64,000 bases of DNA, taken from contig NZ_JABURL010000015.1 in the NCBI RefSeq assembly GCF_014762705.1, forward strand, positions 80,812 through 144,811, read 5' to 3'. A program made the translations under genes and the position numbers. Numbering within the stretch: position 1 is the first letter of the stretch; every line of letters starts with the position of its first letter. A model generated the notes under the pieces. It was not told the origin of the DNA and searched no databases. It saw nothing but the letters and a program-made list of their open reading frames with translations. Shown in pieces: positions 28,034 to 37,461 of this stretch. This stretch comes from Cyclobacterium sp. Its GTDB lineage: Bacteria; Bacteroidota; Bacteroidia; Cytophagales; Cyclobacteriaceae.

Positions 28034-30436
28034 ATGAAAAAAGTGGCTTTTGATAAGCTCAAAGAGGAAAAGCGGTTTGCGGTATTGCAATCCTACGACA
28101 TTCTTGATACCTCACCGGAACCCGAGTTTGATACCATTACGGAATTGGCATCACAGGTAAGCGGAGCAGCTGTTTCCTCTCTCTCTTTTTTGGGAAGTAA
28201 TGGGCTGTTTTATAAATCAGTTTTCGGGTTCGGTATAAAAGATTTTGAAGAGACCAGACCACCTTGCCTACAGGCAGGTAACAAAGCGGCCAATCCCCTG
28301 GTAATTTCAGATATTCAAGTTCAGCATGAAGGCTCCAAGCAGCTGGGGATACCGGAAAAAACACCGTATCGGTTTTTTGCCGGTTTTCCACTGATTACTC
28401 CCAACGGATTCCATTTGGGAGCGCTTTGCGTGCTGGATCAAAGCCCATCCCAGCTTTCTCAGGGGCAAATACGGTCCCTGACGCTATTGGCAAAGCAGGT
28501 CATTTCTCTGCTGGAAGGGAGAAAAAAGCAAAAGGTCATTCAGCAGAGTTACCGGCTCCAAAAGGAAATGGAACAGCAAAGGGCTCAGGAACGGCTGAAC
28601 AATGAAGCCTTGATCAACACCACATCCGATGATATCTGGAGTATTGACACTAATTTCCGGTTTATAACTTTCAATGATGCTTTTTCAAGGAAAATAGAAG
28701 CCATAATCGGAGAGAAGCTTCGCCCTGGCATCTCTGCACTGTTTCCCGAAAAAATTCCGGCAGACATGCACCAGAAATTCAAGGGCTTTTTTGAGCGGGC
28801 CCTTTCCGGGGAATCCTTCACTGAGGAATATTGCAGGCCGGAAAAAATGGAAACCGGTTTATTGGTCTGGATAGAATTGAGTGGCCATCCCATCTTTCGG
28901 GATGGAATAATCACAGGGGCAGCCTTTTTTGCCAAAACCATTACGGAAAGAAAAAAGGCGGAAATCAAATTGAAGGAGTCGGAGGCCAACTACCGGATGC
29001 TTTTTGACCATAGTCCACTGCCCAAGATTTTGTTGGACATGGACACCATGGAAATTATGGAGGTCAACCGCTCCACATTGGACAAATTTGGCTACCAAAA
29101 AAAAGAAATGCTGGGAAGCAAAATGGGCCTTCTGATGCAGGAAGAAGAAATAGGTTTCTTTTTTGATTCCATTCAACAACTCAAAGGGACAAAAAAGGAG
29201 GTCAAACTGGAAAATATCGTCCAGAAAAAGAAGAATGGTGAACTGATACAGGGCGAACTCATGGTTCATGAATTGGTGTTTGAGGGCAGAAACTGCCTGT
29301 TGGCCATCTTAAATGACCGTACAGAGGAGTTGCAATCCATATCTGTCAAATCGCAGATGGCCAGTATCATGGAAAACAGCCTGAATGAAATATATATTTT
29401 TGACACCAAAAGCTTGAGTTTTCGTTATGCAAACAGGGGGGCCTTGCTCAATATGGGCTATAGCCTGCAGGAATTAAAAGGCCTGACTCCCCATCAAATC
29501 AAGCCTGAATTTGATGAAGCACAGTTTAGGTCCTTCATTGCCCCATTACTGAAAGAGGAAAAAGAAAAGTTGGTATTCGTTACTGTCCATGAACGAAAAA
29601 ACGGAACCCGCTACCCTGTTGAAGTCCATTTACAGAAAATGCGTTATGAAGGGCAACCTGCATTTGTAGCCATCATTATAGACATTACCGCGGCAAAAAA
29701 GGCAGAACAAGAACTTAAGGAGCTGAACCAGCTATTAGAAAAAAGCAACCAGGAACTGGATCAGTTTGCTTCTATTACTGCCCATGATTTGCAGGAGCCG
29801 CTTCGCATGGTCTCCGCCTTTACTTCATTGTTAAAAAGGAAATATGCCCATCAACTGGATGAAAAAGCACAACAATACATTCATTTTGCTATGGATGGTT
29901 CAATCCGAATGCAGCGCATGATTGAAGATATCCTGAACTACTCCAGGGCGGGAATGGAGAAGAAAAAAGTGGAAACTTTTCACTCTGCTGACATCTTGAA
30001 AAATGCGGTCAATGACTTGCAAAAGCGGATAGAACAGACAAGCGCCACGGTGCTGCTTCCTGATCAGGATGTGTTGATTCAAGCCAATCCAAATGATATT
30101 TACCGCTTGTTTTTAAATTTAATAAACAATGGGCTCAAATTTATTCCGGAAAATAAGGCTCCACGGATACAAATTAAATTCCGTCAGGATGCCAGATTGT
30201 ATCACTTCACGGTGGAAGACAATGGTATCGGTATTGCACCAGAACACCTTAAATTATTGTTCAATCCCTTTAAAAGATTACACAGCAAAAAGTCCTATGA
30301 GGGAACAGGTCTGGGATTGGCTACCTGCAAGAAAATAGTAAATCAATATGGTGGGTCAATTTGGGCAACCTCACAACCCGGAGAAGGAAGTCAGTTTCAT
30401 TTTACCCTGCCTAAAATTCTGAATGAGGTACTTTAA
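28034..30436 (+). CDS. Sensor histidine kinase, GAF-PAS-PAS-PAS-HisKA-HATPase
   Basis: 800 residues without a signal peptide or membrane helices, so a cytosolic kinase. The N-terminal GAF domain (about 1-165, opening with the typical VLQSYDILDTSPEPEFD) is followed by three PAS domains at about 190-310, 315-430 and 440-555, each ending in a coiled linker. The phospho-acceptor is His584 in ITAHDLQEPLRMV, the phytochrome-like HisKA type. ATPase motifs are NLINNGLKFIPE (N box), DNGIGI (G1) and GTGLGLATCKKI (G2). No response-regulator gene is adjacent. The signal is unknown. Confidence 0.93.
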   Translation: MKKVAFDKLKEEKRFAVLQSYDILDTSPEPEFDTITELASQVSGAAVSSLSFLGSNGLFYKSVFGFGIKDFEETRPPCLQAGNKAANPLVISDIQVQHEGSKQLGIPEKTPYRFFAGFPLITPNGFHLGALCVLDQSPSQLSQGQIRSLTLLAKQVISLLEGRKKQKVIQQSYRLQKEMEQQRAQERLNNEALINTTSDDIWSIDTNFRFITFNDAFSRKIEAIIGEKLRPGISALFPEKIPADMHQKFKGFFERALSGESFTEEYCRPEKMETGLLVWIELSGHPIFRDGIITGAAFFAKTITERKKAEIKLKESEANYRMLFDHSPLPKILLDMDTMEIMEVNRSTLDKFGYQKKEMLGSKMGLLMQEEEIGFFFDSIQQLKGTKKEVKLENIVQKKKNGELIQGELMVHELVFEGRNCLLAILNDRTEELQSISVKSQMASIMENSLNEIYIFDTKSLSFRYANRGALLNMGYSLQELKGLTPHQIKPEFDEAQFRSFIAPLLKEEKEKLVFVTVHERKNGTRYPVEVHLQKMRYEGQPAFVAIIIDITAAKKAEQELKELNQLLEKSNQELDQFASITAHDLQEPLRMVSAFTSLLKRKYAHQLDEKAQQYIHFAMDGSIRMQRMIEDILNYSRAGMEKKKVETFHSADILKNAVNDLQKRIEQTSATVLLPDQDVLIQANPNDIYRLFLNLINNGLKFIPENKAPRIQIKFRQDARLYHFTVEDNGIGIAPEHLKLLFNPFKRLHSKKSYEGTGLGLATCKKIVNQYGGSIWATSQPGEGSQFHFTLPKILNEVL

Positions 30437-30491
30437 ACTTTGTACACATGCTGAAATTCAGAAAGGACTAATTTCATAGGGTTGAATAGTC

Positions 30492-30785
30492 CTACTTTGA
30501 GAGTACATCTCTGATTTCCGGTACTTTCTCAAAGACGGATTTGGCAAAAGGGCATAAGGGCAATATTTTTAATTGATTGGCCCTGGCAAATTCCACAGCC
30601 CTAAAAACCAAAGCCTCACCAATTCCCTTGCCTCTAAGTGATTCCGAGATTTCGGTATGGTCAATGATAAACATTTTTTCCCCTGCTTTTGAATAGGTCA
30701 TCTCGGCATTAATCTGACCTTCATTTTCGATAAAAAAGGAACCTTTTGTTGATTTTGTCTGATGTTGGATTTCCATATTTTCCAA
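30492..30785 (-). CDS. Small GNAT-like N-acetyltransferase (YjdJ/NATD1 type)
   Basis: 97 residues, or 94 if the second ATG is used. It is the short acetyltransferase type with one acetyl-CoA loop, LRGKGIGEALVFRAVEFAR, preceded by IDHTEISES and followed by LPLCPFAKSVFEK. Substrate unknown. Convergent with the histidine-kinase gene upstream; single-gene unit. Confidence 0.88.
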   Translation of the reverse strand: MENMEIQHQTKSTKGSFFIENEGQINAEMTYSKAGEKMFIIDHTEISESLRGKGIGEALVFRAVEFARANQLKILPLCPFAKSVFEKVPEIRDVLSK

Positions 30786-30999
30786 TTATTTAAGAATTAA
30801 TATGAATCTATAAATATTCTTGCTTTTGTTAGGGCTGTTTGGAAAACCTTGGATAATGTTTGAAAACAGTTGGCTTCCATTCCCACTGAAGCTTATTAGG
30901 CTTAATATGGCATCAATATTGTACCTAAATTGAGTATAAAAAATCATTTAATCCAATTATTACTGATTTTATTCTTAATTATTAAAAGAAAATAGACCC

Positions 31000-32154
31000 A
31001 TGCAAATGATAACCGAAAAATTTATTCAGGATTTATTGGCCAAAAAAGAAAATCCATGCCTTTCGCTCTACATGCCAACCCACCGGCACCATCCGGAAAA
31101 TAAACAGGACCCGATCCGTTTTAAAAATTTGCTAAAAGAAATGGAGCAATCCTTGCAGCAAAAATACAGTTCAGAGGAAACAAAAAATTTCCTGGCTCCG
31201 CTGGAAGAGCTGGCCGGGAACCCTGATTTTTGGAACCAAAACCGGGATGGATTGGCCGTATTCTCCGCCAAGGATCTGATGGAAGTGGTAAAATTACCTG
31301 TTGCTGTGGATTCCCTGGCCCTTGTGGCGGACAGCTTCCACACCAAACCCATTCGCAAATATTTACAATCCACAGACCGGTATCATCTCCTGGGTTTGAG
31401 CAGACATGAATTCACCTTGTATGAAGGAAACAGGCACTCGATAGATGAAATAGAACTTTCGGATGAAATACCTAAAACCATTGAAGAAGCATTGGGAGAT
31501 GAATTGACGGATGAGCACATTACAGTTGCATCTTATGGCGGGGCGGCAGGTGAAGGCAATGCCATGCACCATGGCCACGGCGGCAAAAAAGACCAGGTGG
31601 ATTTGGATGCGGAGCGTTTTTTCCGAATAGTGGCCAAAGCTGTGGAAGATAATTATTCCAATCCATCAGGTTTGCCTTTGATTCTTGCAGCTTTACCGGA
31701 GCATCACCATCTTTTTCATAAGGTGAATAAAAATGAGTCCTTAAGGTCTGATGGAATCCAGGTAAATCCATCCTCAGTAAGCAAAGAAAAGCTAACTAAA
31801 ATGGCCTGGGAAGTAATGAAGCCTGCTTACCTGGAAAATCTGGAAAAGCAGGCAGGTCAATTTTGCCATGCCAAGGCAGCGGGTAAAGGATCAGACGATT
31901 ACAAGGAACTGGCAGTGGCGGCAGTAGCGGGAAGAATTGAGACTTTACTTGTGGAAGCTGACCGGATCATTGCAGCGCGCATCACCAATTTGGTTACCGG
32001 CAATACGCAGAAAAAAGATATGGATAATCCCAGGGTAGATGACCTCCTGGATGATATGGGTGAATTGGTAATGAAGATGGGAGGCAAGGTTGTGGTCATG
32101 CCTCCTGAATATATGCCTACGGATACGGGTCTGGCAGGGATTTACAGGTATTAA
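31000..32154 (+). CDS. Bacterial eRF1-like protein, baeRF3 family
   Basis: 384 residues. The opening CLSLYMPTHRHHPENKQDPIRFKNLL (shown in parts: CLSLYMPTHR, QDPIRFKNLL) is the mark of the bacterial archaeo-eukaryotic release-factor family 3. The middle has a Gly/His-rich loop (GGAAGEGNAMHHGHGG, residues about 184-199) where eRF1 relatives carry the peptidyl-hydrolase loop, and the C-terminus holds an eL30-like part ending in MPPEYMPTDTGLAGIYRY. Published comparative work on the baeRF families proposes roles in ribosome rescue or as toxins/defence effectors; none is shown here. It stands alone between convergent and divergent genes. Confidence 0.8.
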   Translation: MQMITEKFIQDLLAKKENPCLSLYMPTHRHHPENKQDPIRFKNLLKEMEQSLQQKYSSEETKNFLAPLEELAGNPDFWNQNRDGLAVFSAKDLMEVVKLPVAVDSLALVADSFHTKPIRKYLQSTDRYHLLGLSRHEFTLYEGNRHSIDEIELSDEIPKTIEEALGDELTDEHITVASYGGAAGEGNAMHHGHGGKKDQVDLDAERFFRIVAKAVEDNYSNPSGLPLILAALPEHHHLFHKVNKNESLRSDGIQVNPSSVSKEKLTKMAWEVMKPAYLENLEKQAGQFCHAKAAGKGSDDYKELAVAAVAGRIETLLVEADRIIAARITNLVTGNTQKKDMDNPRVDDLLDDMGELVMKMGGKVVVMPPEYMPTDTGLAGIYRY

Positions 32155-32357
32155 AAAGCTTTTCCAGAAGCCATTTTACTTCTTGATATTTGTCTAATAT
32201 GCTGGTTTATATCAATCATTGTTTTAAACCGGGGGAAATTTAATAAATCGGTCTGAAAGGTATCATTTCTGAGAATTGATTTGTCAGGGATAAATTCCAT
32301 TTGTCTTCCAATAGAAAATACAATAAACTTGCAATAAATGTCACCCATCAATGGTGG

Positions 32358-33323
32358 CTAGCCCGCAAATTTCACCTTGTAATCCAAAGGAGACATGTCG
32401 GTGTATTTTTTGAAGACTTCCCGGAAAGCTTTGGGGTCATTGTATCCTACATCATACATGATCTCACTCACTGTCTTTCTGCCTGATTCCAGCTGTTTTT
32501 TGGCTGCTTCAATTTTGATACGCTGCATGTATTCCAGGATCGTATTGCTGGTGGCCTGTTTGAATCGCCGCTCCAGGGTTCTCCGGCCCAGTCCAAACCT
32601 TTCTGCCAAAAATTCTACCGTGATTTTCTGATCATAATATTTCTCCAGGTATTCCTGAGCAGCCAAAATCACCTCATCTTGATGCGTTTTTTGCCCCTTG
32701 AAAATACTGAAAGGCAGTTGACTGCTTTTCTCCATGTCCAGCAAAAAATACTTGGAGGCCAAAACTGCCATCTCCCGGCTGGTGTATTTTTCCACCAAAT
32801 AGAGCAAGAGACTCCAGTATGCATTGGCCCCTCCACTGGAGTACAGTCCGTTTTGCTCGCTGATGACCCGGTCATCTACCAAATTCACATCCGGAAACAT
32901 CGACCGAAAAGTTGGCGCATGCATCCAGTGGGTGGAGCAGGTTTTGCCTTTTAAAAGGCCCGTTGAAGCCAAAATAAATGCTCCGATACATAAGCTGGCC
33001 ACTTCTGCTCCCCTTTGGTATTGCCCGGTGATCCATTGAATCATTTCCTTGTTTTTTACTATGGCCTGGTTGATATCTCCGCTGATGGCAGGAATGATGA
33101 TCAGATCAGATTTTTCTACTTCCCGCATCAACTGATCAGGCCTGATAAGCAATAAGCCATTGCTGAGCTTTATCTCGGGTTCGGCCCCCACCAAGTGTAC
33201 CCTGAAACAGGGAGCTTGCCCTGCTGCCGTCAAAAAACCATTGATGGCGGTAAACATATACTGGGGATCAACGATCGCAGCGGGCACTGCCGTTTCCGGT
33301 ACAAGGATATGAACATTTTTCAT
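32358..33323 (-). CDS. GlxA family AraC-type regulator with DJ-1/PfpI domain
   Basis: 321 residues. The N-terminal half (about 1-190) is a DJ-1/PfpI-like amidotransferase fold with the Cys elbow in VASLCIGAFILASTGLLKG; the C-terminal half (about 215-320) is an AraC DNA-binding pair of helix-turn-helices (LAERFGLGRRTLERRFKQATS and VSEIMYDVGYNDPKAFREVFKKYT). Such proteins activate genes in response to small molecules. It is divergent to a run of small glyoxalase-fold genes that it may control. Confidence 0.92.
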   Translation of the reverse strand: MKNVHILVPETAVPAAIVDPQYMFTAINGFLTAAGQAPCFRVHLVGAEPEIKLSNGLLLIRPDQLMREVEKSDLIIIPAISGDINQAIVKNKEMIQWITGQYQRGAEVASLCIGAFILASTGLLKGKTCSTHWMHAPTFRSMFPDVNLVDDRVISEQNGLYSSGGANAYWSLLLYLVEKYTSREMAVLASKYFLLDMEKSSQLPFSIFKGQKTHQDEVILAAQEYLEKYYDQKITVEFLAERFGLGRRTLERRFKQATSNTILEYMQRIKIEAAKKQLESGRKTVSEIMYDVGYNDPKAFREVFKKYTDMSPLDYKVKFAG

Positions 33324-33341
33324 ATGATTTCAATTGTTTTA

Positions 33342-33415
33342 AGCAGCCACATGGAACCTCGCATGGTTAATAATCATCCCAGTGTGTTGCGTTCTCGTCA
33401 TACTCGATTTCATGC
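33342..33415. repeat. Dispersed intergenic repeat, copy A
   Basis: Contains ATGGAACCTCGC, then AATAATCATCCCAGTGTGT, then CGTCATACTCGATTTCAT. A second copy with the same blocks in the same order lies at 42801-42868. It occupies the space between the GlxA-type gene and the glyoxalase-fold gene. Confidence 0.65.
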
Positions 33416-33551
33416 ACTAAAGATAATTCATAATCTTGTCGCATTCAACCCGTTACTTTGTCGGATTAGCACAGTTGATCATTCTTTTAATTGTATTAAG
33501 TTTGTAGTAATCAAATCCAAGACAAGAGGACCTTTCCAAAACCCAAAAATT

Positions 33552-33986
33552 ATGAAAACGATAAACCCTTACCTTGGATTCAATGGAAATTGCCGGGAGG
33601 CCATGACCTTTTACAAAGGCTGTTTTGGAGGAGATCTTCGATTACAGACCTTCGGGGAATCTCCAATGGCTTCACAATGTCCTAAAGGGAAAGAAGGACA
33701 TATTGTTCATGCCAGCTTAACCGGAGACAATTTCCTCTTTATGGCAACCGATATGACTCCCCCTGATGGTTTCAAATCAGGAAGTGAAGTTTCTCTCGCC
33801 ATTAGTTTTGATACGGAGTCCGATCTCCGGAAAGTTTATGAAGGGCTCAGTGAACAGGGAAATGTAATAGCTGATTTAAAAGAATCGTTTTGGGGTTCCC
33901 TTTTTGCTGTGGTCCGGGATAAGTTTGGAAAAGTTTGGATGCTGGATTTTGAAAAGAAACCAGAAAAAGAAAACGCATTAACCTAA
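33552..33986 (+). CDS. VOC superfamily protein, PhnB-like
   Basis: 144 residues from the ATG of MKTINPYLGFNGNCREAM; the frame is open far upstream through the repeat, but the family begins here. The vicinal-oxygen-chelate fold is of the PhnB/3-demethylubiquinone methyltransferase-like kind, with FYKGCFGGDL, GHIVHASLTGDNFLFMATD and the closing WGSLFAVVRDKFGKVWMLDF. Substrate not known. It lies 11 bp before a two-domain paralogue of similar type. Confidence 0.88.
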   Translation: MKTINPYLGFNGNCREAMTFYKGCFGGDLRLQTFGESPMASQCPKGKEGHIVHASLTGDNFLFMATDMTPPDGFKSGSEVSLAISFDTESDLRKVYEGLSEQGNVIADLKESFWGSLFAVVRDKFGKVWMLDFEKKPEKENALT

Positions 33987-33997
33987 ATGTACTTAAC

Positions 33998-34906
33998 ATG
34001 CGCCAACTAAAAAACCCAATTGTTCCTTGCTTGTGGTTTGAGCAGGAAGCAGAAGAAGCAGTAAATTTCTATGCTGAAGTATTTGGCAACACTAAAATAA
34101 CCTCCCTGTCCAGATATGGAAAGGAGGGCGCTGAACAGCACAAGAAACAGCAGGGAAGTGCCATGTCGGTCAGTTTTACCCTCCACGGCCAGGAATTTCT
34201 GGCCCTGAATGGGGGACCCATGTACCATCACAGTCCGGGCATTTCCTTTTTCGTCACTTGCGAAACCCCGCAAGAAGCGGATAAGGTATGGAAAGCTTTG
34301 GCCGAAGGGGGCACTGTTCTGATGCCTTATGACCAATACCCCTGGAGCGAAAAATATGGCTGGCTGAATGACAGGTTTGGGCTTTCCTGGCAGATCTCTC
34401 TGGGAAAACTTTCTGATGTAAAGCAAAAATTTGTCCCATCACTGATGTTTGTCGGAAAAAAATTCGGAAAGGTGGAGGCTGCCATAAATTTTTATTTGGA
34501 AATATTCCAACCTGCTTCCCTGGAGGGAATAGCCAGGTACGAGGAGCAGGATCCCGATGAAACCGGAATGGTCAAGCATGCCCAATTTTACCTGGGTGAC
34601 AATACCTTTATGATGATGGAAAGTTCGCTTGTCCACCAATTTGACATTACACCTGCCGTCTCTTTCATCATCAGCTGTGAAGAGCAGGAGGAAATAGATT
34701 ACTACTGGGATAAATTGACCCGGGGGGAAGGCGATGAAGTGCAGTGTGGATGGCTTTATGACCAGTATGGGGTTTCCTGGCAAGTGGTCCCCAGGATGTT
34801 AACAGAAGGTATGAAAGATCCCGAAAAAGCAGGTAAGTTGATGGCTGCCTTTATGCCCATGAAAAAACTCGATATTAAGACACTGGAAAAAGCCATAGCA
34901 CAATGA
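33998..34906 (+). CDS. Two-domain VOC (PhnB-like) protein
   Basis: 302 residues made of two VOC modules: residues about 5-138 (IVPCLWFEQEAEEAVNFYAEVF ... DRFGLSWQIS; parts shown) and about 145-270 (PSLMFVGKKFGKVEAAINFY ... DQYGVSWQVV). Each has the family ending with a WQ pair. A basic C-terminal tail holds AFMPMKKLDIKTLEKA, typical of this group. Follows the single-domain VOC gene by 11 bp, so they are co-transcribed. Likely a small-molecule or resistance enzyme, substrate unknown. Confidence 0.88.
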   Translation: MRQLKNPIVPCLWFEQEAEEAVNFYAEVFGNTKITSLSRYGKEGAEQHKKQQGSAMSVSFTLHGQEFLALNGGPMYHHSPGISFFVTCETPQEADKVWKALAEGGTVLMPYDQYPWSEKYGWLNDRFGLSWQISLGKLSDVKQKFVPSLMFVGKKFGKVEAAINFYLEIFQPASLEGIARYEEQDPDETGMVKHAQFYLGDNTFMMMESSLVHQFDITPAVSFIISCEEQEEIDYYWDKLTRGEGDEVQCGWLYDQYGVSWQVVPRMLTEGMKDPEKAGKLMAAFMPMKKLDIKTLEKAIAQ

Positions 34907-34972
34907 ACTGTGCTCCTTTCCTTGTAGCGAAAACCCACTCAATAATCCATCATAGTGAAAAAAACACAGCCA

Positions 34973-35323
34973 ATGGAAACGAAACAAAAAGAATTTCTGA
35001 AAAAATTAAACCTGGCATTTGCCAATAGTGAGGTAGCATTTATCCTTGATGCGGTTACAGACCATATTGAATGGACCATTGTAGGGGACAAAATCATCAG
35101 GGGCAAGGAACAGTTTGCCAATAGCTTAAAGGAAATGGCATCTTCCCAGCCTATGAAACTGGAAATCCGGCACATGATCACCCATGGAAAAGAAGCTGTG
35201 GTAGAAGGCAGCATGATCACGCCGGATGGGAAAAATTACTCCTTTTGCGATATCTATACCTTTAACGGATTTAAAGATCCCAAAATCAAGGAAATGAAGA
35301 GTTATGTTTTTGAGATCGGATAA
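34973..35323 (+). CDS. SnoaL/NTF2-like small protein
   Basis: 116 residues from METKQKEF; a GTG 18 nt upstream is the alternative start. The cone-shaped NTF2 fold is indicated by FLKKLNLAFANSEVAFILDA, IEWTIVGDKIIRGKEQF and the closing DIYTFNGFKDPKIKEMKSYV. These proteins bind or convert small hydrophobic molecules, and the active residues vary. Last of three genes in the run after the GlxA-type regulator; it converges on the epimerase gene with 5 bp between stops. Confidence 0.8.
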   Translation: METKQKEFLKKLNLAFANSEVAFILDAVTDHIEWTIVGDKIIRGKEQFANSLKEMASSQPMKLEIRHMITHGKEAVVEGSMITPDGKNYSFCDIYTFNGFKDPKIKEMKSYVFEIG

Positions 35324-35328
35324 CAATC

Positions 35329-36243
35329 TCAAACACAACTTTTCAATCCCTTCTCCAATTCCGTAGCCTTTATGCCATAGGCCTTTTCAATTTTTCCAGA
35401 ATCAAAACAATAGTCTTGATCCAACTGGTAACTGAGCTCTTTGATCTCTTTTAGCAATGGAATAAATACCGCCAAAATACTTACCATAAAACCCGGCAAT
35501 ACCTGTAATTTCGGAGGCATGCCCAGTTCTTTTGCCAGAATGTCAACACATTCCTGTGCACAGGGGTAGCGGTTTGAAGTAGGCAGATGCCATACCTGGT
35601 TCCAGGCTTCCTCCTGTTGGGCCAGAAAGGCAGTGGCAAAAGCTGCATCAGGAATATAGGTGAACGAATGTTTCCGCTCCTTGCTATACAACCACTGGGC
35701 TGTTTTACCGGCCTTCATCCGATTGATTACAGACTCATTCAGCATACTGAGTTTAGCATCAGGACCATAAAAATCAGCGGCTCGCACAATCATGGCTTTA
35801 AGTGTACCGGCTTCCACCTCATCCATAATCATCTGCGCAATTTCTGCCCGGACTTTCCCCTTATTACTTTGGGGGTTGACCGGAGTTTCTTCTGTAAGGT
35901 GCCCTACATGGCCCGGATCATAACAATACATATTATCAAAAAAGACCAGTTTAGCCCCATACCTCTGGCAGGCTTGGATCGTATTTTCCATGATAATCGG
36001 CCATTGCTCCTGCCATAACCGGGTTTTGTAAGTAATTCCCGCAACCAAGTAAACCGTATCCGATCCTTCCACAGCCGCATCTACCTGGCTCCCCACTAAC
36101 AAATCAGCCTTTACCAAGGATTCCTCCCCATGAATGGGCTTGGGGTTTCTGCTGACCAGCCGGATATTATCGGTATACTTGCTCAGGTCTTTTGCCAATT
36201 GCGTTCCAATATTGCCTGAGGATCCAAGGATGGTGTGTAACAT
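35329..36243 (-). CDS. NAD-dependent epimerase/dehydratase family protein
   Basis: 304 residues from MLHTILGSSGNIGTQL, where the extended SDR fold begins with GSSGNIG for NAD(P) binding. Further marks are DTVYLVAGITY, MYCYDPGHVGHLTEETP and the active-site region near VRAADFYGP. The canonical YxxxK is not clearly present, as in other atypical extended SDRs. Substrate unknown. It is separated from the next upstream gene by 233 bp. Confidence 0.85.
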   Translation of the reverse strand: MLHTILGSSGNIGTQLAKDLSKYTDNIRLVSRNPKPIHGEESLVKADLLVGSQVDAAVEGSDTVYLVAGITYKTRLWQEQWPIIMENTIQACQRYGAKLVFFDNMYCYDPGHVGHLTEETPVNPQSNKGKVRAEIAQMIMDEVEAGTLKAMIVRAADFYGPDAKLSMLNESVINRMKAGKTAQWLYSKERKHSFTYIPDAAFATAFLAQQEEAWNQVWHLPTSNRYPCAQECVDILAKELGMPPKLQVLPGFMVSILAVFIPLLKEIKELSYQLDQDYCFDSGKIEKAYGIKATELEKGLKSCV

Positions 36244-36476
36244 TGCTTTGGGGTTAAATTTCTTCAATTTAATACAATTGACCCTAATGATCGGCCAGAT
36301 CCAGGGAATTTTCTTTCACAAAATTAAAACCCAATTTCCCTCCCTTTTTGGGTGCAATGCGGGTAAGGCTGTTAAGGTAAAAGCCGAGGGATTTATACAT
36401 AAGACGTTTCATGATTCACTTAATTTTAAGATACCCATCGGTATCAAAATGGATAAATTTTTTTACCGGGTAAGCG

Positions 36477-36812
36477 TTAAATCTCTTCAAGCATTGATGT
36501 CCCCCGACTGTGGTCACCGGATGTCCACTGCCATTCTTCGTGCAACCTGATTTTCCCGTTTTCCATAATTTCCGGCCGGGAATGGCAGACCCCTGTCATC
36601 AGTTCGCCCTTCAAATTGACTTGATGGTAACGCATGTCAATGTGACCATTATTATCCACCAGGCCAATAAGATGGCCTTTTTTGATTTTTCCTCCCTGAT
36701 AAAGAGAAGTCAGCATATTCCCTTCCTGTTGATAATGAAACAAGGTCTCTTGGGAAGTTTCGCCGTTTTCACTGTTGGATACCGGCTTGAATTTTTTGTT
36801 GTGGTAATTCAT
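36477..36812 (-). CDS. Small protein annotated in relatives as n-acetylglutamate synthase-like
   Basis: 111 residues from MNYHNKKFKPVSN, overlapping the stop of the methyltransferase gene by 4 bp. It contains repeated beta-turn units (FHYQQEGNMLTSLYQGGKIKKGHLIGLVD, parts; MRYHQVNLKGELMTG), suggestive of a small beta-sheet protein. Bacteroidota homologues often carry the label N-acetylglutamate synthase, but no acetyl-CoA site or catalytic residue is visible, so the label is doubtful. Co-transcribed with the methyltransferase. Confidence 0.65.
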   Translation of the reverse strand: MNYHNKKFKPVSNSENGETSQETLFHYQQEGNMLTSLYQGGKIKKGHLIGLVDNNGHIDMRYHQVNLKGELMTGVCHSRPEIMENGKIRLHEEWQWTSGDHSRGTSMLEEI

Positions 36813-37387
36813 CTCTTTGTCGCTATGATTATTCCAGTAGACCAATGCAGTTTACTCAGCCATAGGTCGGTTCGATTCTCCAGGTATTTTACCAGCTCTT
36901 CCGCCTTTTTGGCATGTCCCTCAGGCCAGTTAGGTTGAGGCAACATATCATCTATAATGTAAATTCCTCCCTTTTGAAGCATGGACAGGGTTTCCTCCAG
37001 TAATAAGTATTTTCCATGCCAGGTGTCCGCAAAAATGAAATCAAACTTTTGGCTTTTATTTAAGTTCACCCACTTTTCTCCATCCATCAGTACAATTTTC
37101 AGACGCCGGTCTTTTCCCAGAAATTCCCGGGCAATGGCCAATAAGGTTTCATCATGGTCAAAGGTGGTAAGAGTGGCTTTTCCATCCATTCCTTCCAGTA
37201 TCCAGGAGGAGGCCAAACCGGAACCGGTTCCCATTTCCAAAAATGTTCCACCGGGTTTTGAGGCGGCAAGGGTCCTGAGAAGGCTACCGGTCAACTTATC
37301 TGAAGGCATTTTAAAACCTATATCTTTGGTCGCCTCAAGAATAGCCTGGTAGGTATCGGGGGCTTTGGGGATCAATTCATTCCTCAT
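36809..37387 (-). CDS. Class I SAM-dependent O-methyltransferase-like protein
   Basis: 192 residues from MRNELIPKAPDT; upstream codons do not fit the family. The SAM site reads FLEMGTGSGLASSWIL (motif I), with TFDHDETLL (motif II), and FIFADTWHGKYLLLEE, and IYIIDDMLPQPNWPEG later. The layout is that of the caffeoyl-CoA-type O-methyltransferases that methylate small phenolics, but the substrate is unknown. It is translationally coupled (ATGA) to the small protein downstream. Confidence 0.85.
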   Translation of the reverse strand: MRNELIPKAPDTYQAILEATKDIGFKMPSDKLTGSLLRTLAASKPGGTFLEMGTGSGLASSWILEGMDGKATLTTFDHDETLLAIAREFLGKDRRLKIVLMDGEKWVNLNKSQKFDFIFADTWHGKYLLLEETLSMLQKGGIYIIDDMLPQPNWPEGHAKKAEELVKYLENRTDLWLSKLHWSTGIIIATKR

Positions 37388-37461
37388 ATTTCCAAATTGA
37401 TTTTGTTTGTAAACCGGTAAAAATACGGTTTTAAAATGACCATATCCCAAAGTGACCCAGC

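Noticed and set aside
32151..32351. 66-codon minus-strand frame overlapping the end of the baeRF gene
   Set aside because: Overlaps the baeRF stop and has no domain or start context.
33195..33551. Long N-terminal extension of the VOC gene
   Set aside because: The upstream frame runs through repeat copy A and the GlxA gene; the family starts at the ATG at 33552.
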